This document shows positions 33,291 through 45,551 of a stretch of DNA of 64,000 nucleotides, in pieces. Both the position numbers and the translations under genes were made by a program. The notes under the pieces were generated by a model. The model worked only from the letters and a program-made list of their open reading frames with translations. It had not been told where the DNA came from and ran no database searches. The stretch is from Topomyia yanbarensis. Lineage: Eukaryota; Arthropoda; Insecta; Diptera; Culicidae. The DNA is taken from the NCBI RefSeq assembly GCF_030247195.1, contig NC_080671.1, forward strand, positions 73,717,412 through 73,781,411, given 5' to 3'. Each line of letters opens with the position of its first letter. The first letter of the stretch is position 1.

Positions 33291-33639
33291 CAAGGTTTAA
33301 ACGCTTCAAAAGCCTGGCCTCTAGTATATTGGCACTGTATGGGACTCACGACTCACGTTCGTGCCTAACCACTGAAAATACTCCTTACTCTTTTTTCGCC
33401 ATGCTTCCCCACGGAGCTACATCAAGGTATTACTTCATGGCGGAGAGCTCGTTGTCCTTTCGTCGCACCTCTTTCTTCTACTCTATCTCGGAACCTCACT
33501 TCGTTCAAGCAATGACTCGACCTTTGAGCTTTGATTTAACTATCGACTCTTCTCTTGCTTCTTGTCTCCATCTATTACGTCGCCTCGACCCCGTAAACCG
33601 ATTCAGCTCCCGGCTTTATCACGATCTACTCAGATAGTC

Positions 33640-33860
33640 CCCGATGGTGTACTCACCCTACTCCGACCGATAATTTCCCGACGGAGGAATTTCTTCCGGC
33701 ACCGATACCCGCTTCCTTGACCCATTTAGTTCCCAGCTTTATCGAGATCAACTCGGATATTATCCTACTCCTACTGAGAATTTCCTGGCAACGGAATTTC
33801 TCTCGGTACCGATATTTGTTTCGTGAGCCAATTAGCTTACATTTCCGCACACCTCTTGGA
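33640..33860 (-). repeat. R1-like LINE internal units, reverse strand
   Basis: The complement carries 'gagctaaatggctcacgaaac'-type text, 'atatcggtaccgagagaaat' and 'ccgccggg..' blocks, as in 57240-57700. About two units are present. Confidence 0.7.
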
Positions 33861-34084
33861 CAGGGAAGCCGCCCATTACTTGCATTGCCGCCATCCCTGT
33901 ACTATCCACCAATTCAGTTTCCGTTATCGGGAGGAACACGATACGGCTCTGCTATAATTGCACTTCGTTTCTTTTGTGGATTGCCACAATAGATGCTATG
34001 CAATGTCACAATTATTGCGTTTAAGCTGGATTATCTCCATCATTGCTGATCTGTGTTCGCCTTTTTATACGCAAGGCATTTGAA

Positions 34085-34571
34085 GCCGCCCGTTGTGTGG
34101 TCGTTTCTGTCATCCGGTTTGTTATGTAGCTTGATTATTTGTACAGTCTCTAGCAACGTGCCCCCTTCCTCCGCATTTTCTGCACAGTCCAGACCTGTCC
34201 GGGCCCTTGCGGTTCCTCGCCTGATATCCGAGGCCCAAGCACTTGAAGCATCGCTTCATCTGCTTGGTAACTCACCGAGCGACTCTTAGCGAGCACATCG
34301 ACCATCCAACTTTTATCTCGCCGGTCTCCGCCAGCTTGTTGGCAGCGACCACCGATAGTCGAATCTCTGCCGTTTGAGTGCCGCCATACGATTTCCTAAT
34401 CCGGATAGTCGCCGGTACATCTAGTTTGCACTGCTCGATCAGTGCACCCCTCAGTTCTTTTATGTTCGTTATCTCGTCTAGACCCTTGCACGCGACTACG
34501 GCTTCCTGCGACAGGGCTCTCACGTTCGCTTCGCTCCCCAAGGATTTATCAACGAGCTCGCGGTAGGTCAA
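34085..34571 (-). pseudogene. R1-like LINE ORF1 (gag-like) fragment
   Basis: ORF1 proteins of R1-clade LINEs bind the element RNA. The frame from 34571 to 34272 contains VRALSQEAVVACKGLDEI, KLDVPATIRIRKSYGGTQ and ANKLAETGEIKVGW, matching the region ahead of the zinc knuckles. After a stop and frame change near 34270 the knuckle region follows: the first, CFKCLGLGYQARNR, has lost its His and last Cys, while the second, CRKCGGRGHVARDC, keeps the CCHC pattern (CX2CX4HX4C). An in-frame stop follows at about 34118. The break and the damaged knuckle make it a pseudogene. Confidence 0.8.
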
Positions 34572-35669
34572 GATTGACGGAAAGATTCTTCTTCAGCTCG
34601 AAGAACATCTCGCCTTTCTGAGTACGCCTCGTTTTAACAACATTCTGTTTCTCACTTTTTTGAAAAGAGTGGGGTAGGATGCATTATGTTCCTCTCCCGA
34701 GAAGGCTTGCGTTTCTTTTTCTTCTCTTGTCCTTTCTTCTTTTGTTCCTTGTGTTTGTGTTCCTACGATTCACCAGACACGGTCTTTCTCAAGGTTCCTC
34801 TCGTCGATAGTGCCCTCCAGCTCGCTCGTCGATCTTTTTCCTCGTCATGTGCGACTTCCTAAGAAGTGAGTCATTCTGGGTGGTGTCGCACCTGATCTCG
34901 GGGTGAACACTCGATTGAGTAACCCCATCTCCCGTTGGCTTCCTCGTGGCTTACTCTATACCGAGCCGCTGCTGGTGCTTGCTGTGGCTACCAGTGGCGT
35001 AACCGGTGGTCTGTGCAGTTTACGACTCCTTGCAAACGCAATCGCGTCCTGCTTTGCACCGCGTGCCTCTCCAATCATATTTCTTGTTTGAATGCCTTCA
35101 TGCGGATGGGTCTCAACTCCATGCCGCTATATCAACTCGTTGTATGTAGTTGCCTATTGTGAACCATTGGTTATCTATACAAGCAGTGAGGCTTGAACAC
35201 GATCCTTCATGGGGATCGAGTCCAGAGCCGGATCTGAGTTAATCAGGAATGTTACCACCGAGTCTGGTGACGAGCTTCGAACGTTCATGAAGGCCAAGGT
35301 TTTACCTGGACGGAGGTAGTCGCACCGTTCGCCCACTCGCCGTTTTAAGACTTTATCAACCTTTCTTGCTCAAGGAGCAGAACAGTACAACTATCAGCCC
35401 AAAGTCGCCGTCCAATTCATGGTTCGTGTCCTGTCTGCTGACGTTCGCCATGGCCAGTATGCTATAATCACAGCTAAGATCTTTGATTTCTAAAATATAA
35501 GGATCTTAGCAGAAGCGGCACAGACTCACCTTCGTCGGAGCTGCGGTCGGAATTATGGTATTTTTTAGAGGTTTAGCAGAGCCCAGTGCTGCCCCAACCA
35601 TACCACAACCCAGCAAGACTGCCCAACTCGCAGTAGATTCAGGGAGAGGAGGTCGTTAAGCCCTGTGTG

Positions 35670-36770
35670 TATATATTTGACCAATAATTGCAATTCGGTT
35701 ACTCGGAGATGGTCGAGCCTACTTTATCAAACTTAATCTTAAATGAAAGGTACAACATTCCCACGCATCCTGTTAGTGATTTAATTCCGAATTCCGGTAA
35801 CGGAGTTACGGTCTGCAGAGTGTGGTCACGCATGAAATTCCCATATAAATCCGAATCAGCATGTTATCTAAAAGATGTAAAACTTCATAAAATGTGTTCT
35901 AAATTGATTTATAGTATCAGCTCACCGGAAGCTTCGGGAAAGTGCCTAAGTCCCTGAATTGAATTCACATCTGCTTCTGTCGATTTTCTGTCTGACTCGA
36001 TTTTCTCAAATAAAAGCTACAGCATCCCTATTATCTACTATTAATTTTCATTGGAATCGGAGTTCTGGTTCCTGTGTTACAGGATAAAGTATGCGATAGA
36101 TGGTCTAGACAATCACTAATTGCAAATAAAAATGTCTCTTTGACCACATTGAAAACCGTTGAGGATTCTAGAAAATCCGAGAAAAGGGCCATACCCCGAA
36201 ATTAGATCCACACACCTGTTTCATATTTATTGGTGACTCGTTTCTCCCAACCTTAGTCTTAAATGAAGGGTATAGTATTTACCTCGATTGCTGCCGTATT
36301 TCATTTTAACGAAGTATTTGGTTCCGGAGTTATAAGTAAAAGAATCCTATCACACGTGAGCTTCCCATATACAATTTTTATGCCTTTCTTCTATAGAAAG
36401 GTTATGCAATCACCCTGAAAATTGATTTTTAGCGGAGGCCTGGCGAACCGAAACTTTTATACCATTCGACTCATTTTATCGAGTTCGGCAAATGTGTGTA
36501 TGTGTGTTTATATGTGACCAGCAGTCGCATATCTGTTACTTGTAGCTGACCGTAACGACTTTCTCAAACTTAGTCTCAAATCAATTGCATAGATTTCCAT
36601 TAAATTTAATTCTGATCCGACCTCCGGTTCCTGGTTGAAAAGTGCGGTCATACAGTAAATCCACATATAAACTGGTACCACCATGATATCTAGATAATGC
36701 AAAACTTATTAAAATGGGTGTTAAACAGAGTTACTACGAATCGCTAAAGTCTATCAACATGTATCACGGC
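35670..36770 (+). mobile_element. Several copies of the 'tctatagaaagg' element
   Basis: One copy runs from 36386 ('ctatagaaaggttatgcaat') to about 36770, through 'ataccattcgactca', 'ctttctcaaacttagtctcaaat' and 'cggtcatacag.aaatccacatataaac'. Two earlier partial copies, 35690-36000 and 36225-36370, share 'aaacttaatcttaaatgaaagg', 'ttccgg..acggagtta' and 'attcccatataaa'. This is a noncoding, high-copy type of element in mosquitoes; the copies are adjacent or nested. Confidence 0.7.
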
Positions 36771-39700
36771 AAAGACAGCCTTGTCCTTTATCGAGAGAAC
36801 CGACAAAAGAGAAGTCACGTAAGATCACCACTAGAAACCTGTCGACTATTCATCATCTCTATTTGCCTTTCAAATGCCGGAGTAGATTTTTATTAGGCTA
36901 GCGGTTTTGCTACTATGTGTAAGTTAGTGGCGTACCTACAGAGACTACCTTCAGCTGCTGTTGGATTCCCATCAATTCCTTTTTTCATTTTTTATTTCGA
37001 CTAATATGTAGTCACACACCTATATATCTTCAATAATATTTTGAATTGGCCTCTGAATTATTTGTGGTGTACAGATAGTTCCATTAGAACAATAAAACGA
37101 TTTTATGATTTTGTAATTGTCAATCGATTTTTTTGACCTTGTAGAATAGGCCAATAACTTACAAACCTTACCTAACAAAAAATATTCAAATAAATTGTAC
37201 TCAATTTCAGTTAAAATTTTCATTTTAGTAAATTGAAATGTTTTGGAAGGTTTGCTTTAATTGCAGATTTTTAACACACAATACTTTTCATCGGTAGACC
37301 TAGCAACATTCCTGGAAGAATAAAACATCGAAAACTTTTATGCAAGCTGACCCCTTGTTCGAGCACGACCACCACCAACACCCAGCATGTACAATCTTGT
37401 GGGGCCACCTACGTTTGTGAGGCTTCGGTGAGTGCCCGGTTAGTTATGCGGCTCCGCAAGAGAGCGATCTCTTCCATTGGGTCTCTAAAACAACACCACC
37501 ACTGAACTGGTCGCAGCAGCGCAGCCACAGCAGAACCCACCGCCGCCGCCGCCATCCACACACTGTCCATACCGTATCCGATCCGTCTGCTCTCTGGGCT
37601 CCGAGGGTTCCTTCGGAAGGGAACATGTTGTTTTAGACTCTCCCGTTGGGTTCTTTAGTCGTTTAAATGTATCGCTGGGGTATTGACGTGTAAGGTCATT
37701 TCGTGTTTTTTTTTCTGTGGCGTTTTTGTCTTTCGGTGACTCGATCTGCAGCTCTCAAAATTAGTGAATCAATAATGAGAAAAAGTGTTTTATTGATCAC
37801 GGGTTTTAGCTGATCAGCTTAGCGACGTTTGATTTATGTGCAAATTAACATCAACTGATACCGCCTGTGTCTAGTAGGTGTATGTGTGTGCGCGTTTAGC
37901 TAGTGTTGCCGAAGAAAAAGCGAGCAGTTCGATAGACTTTCTTTTCACCCGTGCCAGAACAAGTTCTTTTTGCATCTCTTATTTCTCGTTTTTCCGTTCG
38001 TTGTATGTGTTGTTTTTGCCAACTTAGAAAGTAAAATAATTGGTTGCATCGTTTTCGATTTCGGTTTGGAGGACCCGAATGATCCGGGGAATCGAAAGTA
38101 GTTCATCTGATGAACACAGGAAACAAAGAAATCAACAATACACACAAAGGCAAAACCATTTCGCGAAGAGTGGCGAAGATCGTCCCATTAACTTTAAAAC
38201 GAATTTGCTCTTTGTACATCCTGTGCATTGCATTCCTTGAGATATATCTCATGGACTTAATTTTGTAATAAACAGTGCATCCACTCACACTTCTATAAGA
38301 TCCATGAAAATCTACAAAACTAACACTGCAATCACTTCCCTCGAAATAACCCATTATGGCATATTGTTTTTCCCTGGTCGGAACCCGACTACAAAAGGGC
38401 CTTCAACTCTTTCTCGTAAGTCGTCTTGTGTAAGTCCTCTCCCAGCTGTACATGTGCAGTGCATACAATCATAAGCGACGAGCCCGCAGCCGACCACCGC
38501 CGTGCCGTGCGGATTCGAAACCAGGCACAACACGACGATATGATGCAGAGTGAAAAGCACATAACTTATACCGTAAATGCTGTAAATCTCGCTCGGTCAG
38601 TTGATGCTGCCGCAGTTCGCTGCTGCGGATGCTGCTAGGTCTCCCCGAGGAACCCGCGAGCGCCTGAAAACAGACGGCGGATAAAAAGAGACATGGTGGA
38701 AACTTTCTTGATGTGCACACTTATGCAAAAAATTTAATACTTGCAAATGAATAAAAAAATAACGAAAACACAGCAACAGGAGAGTAGGAGAAGCAGAGCA
38801 ACAAAAAGGCAAGCAGGGAAAAAACTGCTCAACAAAAATGAAGCGACCATCTGCATGAGGGAATAAAATTATACTCACACACTCCCGCCATCAGCAAACG
38901 AAGACGACAATGACGACAACAAAGACATGGAGAGCGCAGCAGCGAAGAACAGCCTGGACCTTGCAAATGTCTTTTTTCGCGTTTCGCGTTGCTTACATTT
39001 TGCACATCTGAGATCGTTCCATTTTTACGGCCTCGAGAACGAGGCGGTACCATGACCGCTAGGCACAGGGCTTCTGGCCAAGCAGTTTTAGTTTCTGCAA
39101 ATTTGCAGGTTATAGCTGATATTTTTTTATACGTATGTTGCATATCCGTAGTACTTGAACTTCAATTTATGATCATGGGTTGGCAAACGCATATCTGACA
39201 CCCACGAACATAGCCAACCGTATGACGTCTTGAAATGAGATCAATGGGGTTTAAACTCTATCCTCAGGTCATCGTGTCTGAGACTGCTAGAGGCAGTCGT
39301 ACCTCAGGTAGTTACTGTAAGAATAACACGTTGGGATGTGACGTCTAAAAGAAGAAGCAGAAAAGTAGGTGGTAAAACACTAGTTTTCGTGAACTAAAAG
39401 TAATTGTTTATAAATGTATTTGTTTTTAAACAACATGGTCATGAAGGGGTATTGTATAGTTTAGTTCAGATTTGCCTTAAGCTACCTGTGACCATGATGT
39501 CCATACCCTGAAGCAAATTTATAACATGCTCCAATAAATATCTAATCAGACTCGTTTTTATCAGCTCCTTGGTGTATTTTAGATCAACTATATAAGGAAA
39601 ATGACGAAACATATTTGTTTAGAGAATTTGGATATGAATGTTTTGTGTTCCACTCGTCAGTAACTGACACCAACTTGCCACCTGTTAGACGATATATCCA

Positions 39701-41106
39701 AACTAACTGAATTTGAATGTTTCGTATGGAACACTCAACATTCAAATCCAACTTTCCTATGTTAGGTTTTGTGCTTTTAAGCGCAAATCAGTACATCCAT
39801 TTTTTACTTTAGAAAAAAAAGGTTGCACTCACAGGCGTTTGGTTCTAATACCAAAAGACAGGCCGAACTTCTGTCGCTATACTTGTCAGAGCTTCTGTGT
39901 TTGGGTAACCAAGACATCACTCGATACTACCACAATGCTATATTTCTACTATGCCTGCATGCATTTATAATGCTTATATAGAGCTTGACTGCATTGTAAA
40001 TACATTATTAGAGTTTCAATGCAACATTAGTGCTAATGTATTGCCCATTTTGTGCGATGGCCTAATGCTTATGGTTACTTGGGCAATTGAGAATTGTTTT
40101 GGCGTAATTCACTGATCCAAACTCACATAAAACCAGCAACGAGATACTCAGATCGCCAGATTTACGCATTTATAGTGAAAACAGTTACAAACTGCATGAA
40201 CATATTGCTTGCTAACATATCCTTCCTTAAGGCGGCCGTATAACATTGTGTACCTGCAAGGGTTTTTGAGGGTTTTTCGTATAGATCTCTCCATCCATCG
40301 AAATGCAATGTTAAGACCCTCTCGAGAGGTGATAAAGGATCATATTTGGGCAAAAATCGTTCTACACATACCCTCATATCTCAACCGTTACAGAGTTATT
40401 GAACTTTTCCTGCAAATTTTTTGTTTGTTTTTAAATACCTCTAACTTAAAAAGTATACTTTGTATTTAAATTCATTCAGTTCCATTGGAAAGGTGAGAAA
40501 ATTTCCTATTGAAAGTTGTTCTCGCATGTTTGATTTCATAAGTTTAAGAAACCTTTTAGAAGTAATTTATTCAAAAGTAGGCTTTTTAGCCATTTTCCGT
40601 CAATTTACTCAAAGTTTAAGTAGTTGACATCATAATTTTAATAATTTGTATTGTTTATCGAGGAAAGATATATAATTTGTTCTTCGACATGATTCGCTAA
40701 TCACTTTTTGTTGTCATATGTTTGAGTTATTGAAAAACAATATGTTCACTTTATTTTCTCATATTCTACCTCTATTAGAAAAAGTATGCCACTTATCTTA
40801 TTTTTTTGTTTTCATTGGAAAACAAAGGAAATTTTACACAGAAAAATTTACTAACACTTTTCAGTTAAGTGGTTTTAGTATTCTTGTGGAAGAAATTATT
40901 ATAGAAGTAAATAAATATGATGAAATATGGACTTTTCATGTTTTTAGATTATTACCAGATCATTACTTTATAATCATTACAGCTTGAGCTTGTGCGAATA
41001 CCCCTGGCTGCTACTCCGTTATCGATCTGGACTAGCTAATATTGCACAGGGAATCAGTAGATAATTATCCTTGGGAGTAGCGAAACATCTGCAACTCCTG
41101 GTAATC
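36771..41106. other. Long region without supported genes
   Basis: Bases 37340-38700 are less AT-rich and hold a CCGCCGCCGCC run (37540-37553), CA/GC-rich patches and possible splice-like sites, in the style of a host gene leader. No coding exon with a recognisable product was found. Frames at 38103-38878 and 38829-39143 have no domains and conflict between strands. Bases 39400-41100 are plain AT-rich sequence. Confidence 0.35.
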
Positions 41107-41500
41107 CTAAAGTGTTTTTATTGATCAATACCGGCGCCGACCAGGCTCAGACGTAGATCACGGAAGAAAAGGGAAGGAATGTTAGTCCGATACTTGCTTT
41201 TGCTAGAGACCGTATATACTACTGCGCACTCCACAACTATCACGGGAGGAGGATATTTGTTAGTATGTATAGAAGTTGGATTCTACTTCTTCGTTACCGA
41301 CGCCAGAGATGTGACTCCACTATCTGGACTAGATATCGATCCATCAACTCTTGGACCGGGGATCAATGGTGTTACTTCCCTTCCGAAGAAAGACGTGACA
41401 ACAGATTTTTTCTTAACGACCTCGGCTGGGATTGAACCCAGACCAACTGGAATGTGTGGCGTCACGCTTACCACTCAACCCCCGGCGCCGTCAATGCCAC
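41107..41500 (-). mobile_element. tRNA-derived SINE
   Basis: On the minus strand the head carries an A-box-like TGAGTGGTAAGCG (41465-41477) and a perfect B box GGGTTCAATCCC (41428-41439), the internal RNA polymerase III promoter. The head begins near GGCGCCGGGGG. The body continues to about 41107 with 'cggtctctagcaaaagcaag' and 'tatcggactaacattccttc', shared with 15925-16080. Mosquito SINEs of this type depend on LINE enzymes for copying. The head does not fold convincingly as a working tRNA, so it is not called as a tRNA gene. Confidence 0.82.
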
Positions 41501-43051
41501 CCTAATATTCGAAAACAAAATTGATTTTTTTATATTAGCAAGAATTCAATTAACCTAATATTGTATATCATAAGCCAGTATATGACTTAGAAATACTAAA
41601 ATTGGAATAACTGTTTTCTATTAAAAATATACAATGATTACTTTGAAATATGATTAAAGTCACCCCAGTTTACAGTAGATTTAATTTTTAATTGAAAATC
41701 AACAGACCACACCACGTTCTTAATTACAACTTAATCAGTTCAATTGCTACTATTCGTTTTGTAATTACTGCTCACAGTGTTATAAAAAGAGGAATGTGTG
41801 TAATGGATATAACTGCAAAGAAGATTGCCATAATCTGATGGCACACAAAGATTTATTACTATTTTACTGCGTTAAACAGAGAAAAGACTTTCAAATAGAT
41901 TGTGCCTATATAAATAGACGTAATGGCATATTTAATATATCGATATTTGCCGAGAGATTGTTGTAAACCAGCACATGCTCGTGTCAAGAATTTATCCTAG
42001 GTTAAAGTAACCAGAACTGTCCTTGGATAAGTTACAAAACTAGCCTATTATTGTGAATAATCGATAATTGTTCGGAATTGATCGATTACTATTATCAACG
42101 AAGATAAAAATAATCAATGAACTGTCAATCGTTATATTGAAAAACGACCAGGGGTTGCACAAACTGTTGACGTAAAACTACTTTACTAAGTGTAAGAAAA
42201 AAATTAATATACTTCATTTGTTAGTATACGTGAATGTATAATAATAAACGAAATATATTTCTTTCGTATAGTTTAAGACGATGCATAGGTTAATCAGGAT
42301 CCCAATTAAAGTAAAGACAACATCCCGCCTGAAAGACAGTTATCAACACAATCTGGTGAACATGAAGTCGAGATTTATGTAGCTTTCAAATGATTTTTAA
42401 CCAAAATCGCTTTTCTCGGATAACATTTTTGACAAGTCTGCATTCCAAAGAAATGTCGTAGAACTTATCGACGTGATTTGTATACCATTTTAGGAAAAAA
42501 ATAATTAAAATAACTGAATAAAACATAAATTTTCATGCATACTTCACAATACAATACACAATACATTCGCAATAGAATAGATCATAATTTATTTATTAAG
42601 ATGAAAATAATAATGCTTTAGAATTATCCCTCTGCCACTTATTAAATGCAGTTTTCCTCCAGTTTCTTGGTCTGTGTATTCGCCAAACTGCAAGTTTGAT
42701 CCTAAGCTGTGAAATATAAAAAAGCTCACTATTTTGCTCTCTGGAAACGGTACGTGGTTAAGGAGAGATTATCATATAAACGGCAAAAATCATTTGCGCA
42801 TGATAAAAAAAAAACTGCCATGTCAAACGCTCTAACTTTTTTTTAGTTTGTATACTTCTAAAAAATCTGCAAATATTTTTTTCATTGAATTATATTCGTT
42901 CATTTGGGACATCTTAACGCGTAATGATATTGATATCAAATTAAGTCATTTCATGTACTTGACTGTGAACTTAAAAAAATGTATCATTTTTTGCAATAAA
43001 AATAAATTTAGCGAAAAATAGTTTTAGAATAATTTAAATTTTTTTCCAAAT
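41501..43051. other. Unassigned AT-rich sequence
   Basis: No gene or repeat was recognised. Confidence 0.5.
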
Positions 43052-43130
43052 CAGAAAACTAGAAGTGGCAGGTTCATTAGAAACAGGCTTGAACGGACTA
43101 ATCTTTTGCCTTCTGCTGCTAGGAGTTGAG
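43052..43130 (+). repeat. Fragment of the palindromic MITE family
   Basis: CAGAAAACTAGAAGTGGCAG and the following 'ttcattagaaacaggcttgaac..actaatctttt.ccttctgctgctaggagttgag' match the complement of 2935-3010 and, more loosely, 16270-16350. No inverted partner was seen nearby, so one arm only is present. Confidence 0.65.
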
Positions 43131-43496
43131 TTAAAGCAAATTCGAAAGTACATCAGTTTGGTTGAACCCATCAATCGTCACAAGTGATTCAGATATGTGT
43201 CCGGTTACTTTGACACTTGATTTTGACCGAATCAGTTTATTCAGATTTATCGAAAAGCCATGCATAAATATTAGCTGGTTCAGTTTACTTCGACCCACTG
43301 AATCATATGCTGCCTTGAAATAAAAACATAAGATTCTAGTTGCAATTCTGGGTAAACATGTAATCCATTGCTGATCGTCCTTTTCGAATCTTACTTGTGT
43401 ATTCACCAAAGGGTAAAGTTTGCTAAACAGAAATGCACTTTGATCCTCTGAGCGAAGTGGTTGGAAAAGCCTCAGCACAGATGTATCAAGTCTCAA
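43131..43496 (-). pseudogene. Non-LTR RT fragment, reverse strand
   Basis: The frame contains CFYFKAAYDSVGRSKLNQLI (the first catalytic Asp of RT is replaced by Tyr: expected FxDFKAAYDS, seen FYFKAAYDS), LIRSKSSVKVTGHISESLVT and GFNQTDVLSNLL (relatives have GxxQGDxLSxLLF). The fragment covers only RT blocks around the first catalytic Asp. Clade is not determined. It abuts the repeat fragment at 43052-43130 and faces the LOA-like LINE on the other strand. Confidence 0.65.
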
Positions 43497-43749
43497 CGAG
43501 ACTAGTAGATTAAATAAGTTACTTTCGAAATACTTTCATGTTAGTTCGATTAGAACTGCTAATGGTGAATACTCATCTGATGAAGATGTAGTGCTCTACT
43601 GTTTTTTTCAGGTAGCTCTGATTCTTGGGCATTTGCTCGTAGAATTGTTACAACCGATTCAATCAAAAGGCCGAAAAGATAAAATCATTCCAGTTCTACT
43701 TCAAGCACATTTTGAAAAAATACAACAAGATATATTTCATTAGCGTGGT

Positions 43750-45551
43750 GAGAAATAATTGTAAAAATCGTTCCCAAAGTTGGCTGCGTTACTTATGGGG
43801 AAGCAAGGAGCTTTAGACCTATCAGTCTAACCTCCTTCCTTCTTAAAACAGTGGAACGTTTAATCGACCACTGCATTCGGGATTTTAGCTTGGGCGATGC
43901 ATTATGCAATGCAACATACATATCAGTGTATACAGTGTTACACAATGCTGCATACAACATTGAAAAATGTTTTTCAGCAAAGCGATCAAGCTTAAGAGTT
44001 TTTTCTTGATATTAAATATGCTTTTGACAACGTGTCTTCCGAATCCATCTTGGAAGCAGCACGAGGTCATGGAGTACTTTCAAATATTACGAACGTATTG
44101 CTTAGTAACCGACATCTGAGCTCATCGTCAGAACAAGTAGAGATAAGGAAACTGAGTGTTTGCGGATGTCCTCAAGGTGGTGTGCTGTCATAACTTCTAT
44201 GGAACCTTGTCGCCGATGGCTTGTTGAGTAAACTCAATGAGTTTGGGTTTCCGACATATGGTTTCGCCGATGCTTATGATATAATGATCACCAGTATTTG
44301 CATCAACACACTTTTTGATTTGCTGCAACAAGCCTTATGTGATGTTGAGCAATGGTTTCTTCATGTTGGACTATCAGTTAATCCAAATAAAACACCAATG
44401 TTGTTTTTACGCAGCGAATCCATTGCAGTTCTTCGACTCGAAAATCCTTGTTGCAGATCAAGTTGTAACGTTGCGGTAATTCTTGGCTCAAAACTTAATT
44501 GGACAACTCACATCGATTTCAGAATCAAGAAAGCTTGCATCTCCTTCGACCAATATAGACGGGTTTTCGGCAAACCTTGGGGACTTAAACCCAAGTACAT
44601 TCAAAGAATCTACACAACAATTGTTAGACCAATACTAGCTTACGGGCGCCTTGTTTGGTGGCAGAAGGGATAAGTTATGACAATCCAATCAAAGTTAAAC
44701 CATCTTCAGAGGATGGTCTTGATGGCAGTGAATGGTGCGTTTTTGACAACACTTACAGCTACTCTAGAGGCACTCTTGAACATAAAACCACTATATGTGT
44801 TTCTGAAACAAGAAGCGCTTTCTTGTGCATGCCGTTTTAAGGTTAGTGGGCTCTGGAATAGTAACACAATACATCGTGCAACTAACCACACAAGACTGTG
44901 GCCCCAAATACTACTTGGGATGACTATACACTTGCTCCCAGTGACCTTACACTCACATGTAGTTTTCCTTTTAGAACTTTCAATGTGAGAGTTTTTCTTC
45001 GCGAGAAATGGCTGACTGGCTGGATAGAGCGACAACTTGAAGAGTACGTAGTTTGTTATACTGACGGTTCTTTGTTGGAGGGCCGAGCCGGTGCTGGTGT
45101 CTATTGTGAAATGAGATTAATCCAAATCCATTCGCTTGGTAGATACTGTACCCTATTCCAAGCAGAAATCTTCGCAATTCTGTATGGCGTACAATCGGCA
45201 CGTCGACAGAGAATTTGCGGTAAAATAACCTTTTTTCTTTGCTCTGACAGTCAGACTGCTCTAAAAGCGCTTAGTTCGGGAGATTCGAGATCGAAATTAG
45301 TAATCGCATGGCTCTCCGGTCATTCCTGTATTACTGGAAATGAATTGGCGGACAAATTGGCTAGAGCTGGCTGTGCGTTTTACTTTGTTGGTCCAGAACC
45401 AGTTCCACCACTGTCGATAAGTTGGATAAAGTACAAGATTCGCTCTTGGGCTGCACCCGAACATGCCAACCATTGGCGTAGCTTGCAAACTTGCTTTCAA
45501 ACAAAAACTGTGAGTCCGAAAATGACAAAGAATTTGTTGCATTTTTCCTAG
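43750..45551 (+). pseudogene. LOA-like LINE ORF2 remnant with RT and RNase H
   Basis: RT begins near 43790 (EARSFRPISLTSFLLKTVE). The catalytic loop at about 44262-44285 reads FADAYDIM, with the second Asp of the FADD core replaced by Ala. It continues with GLSVNPNKT, LGSKLNWTTHID and GLKPKYIQRIYTTIVRPILA. An in-frame stop lies at 44671-44673 and a frameshift near 44900. The RNase H frame (about 44898-45551) is open and keeps the four acidic positions: YTDGS, AEIFAI, CSDSQTAL and NELADKLA. RNase H plus this RT type suggests the LOA or a related I-group clade. A second, more decayed copy lies at 59995-60640. Confidence 0.82.

Larger units (their letters stand above)
33301..35500 (-). mobile_element. 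R1-like LINE, copy 3, reverse strand
   Basis: Read on the minus strand, this has a gag-like ORF1 (about 34571 down to 34085), then the tandem-unit block (33860 to 33640), then the spacer that precedes RT in copy 2. Bases 33301-33560 complement match 57730-57990, including 'cgaaaaaagag' and 'gtgagtcgtgagtccca'. It stops before RT, so it is 3'-truncated or cut by the element at 33161-33290. Bases 34600-35500 should hold the ORF1 N-terminus but are too decayed to read. Confidence 0.6.

Noticed and set aside
41420..41497. Functional tRNA gene on the minus strand
   Set aside because: A and B boxes exist, but paired acceptor and anticodon stems are not convincing and SINE body follows directly.
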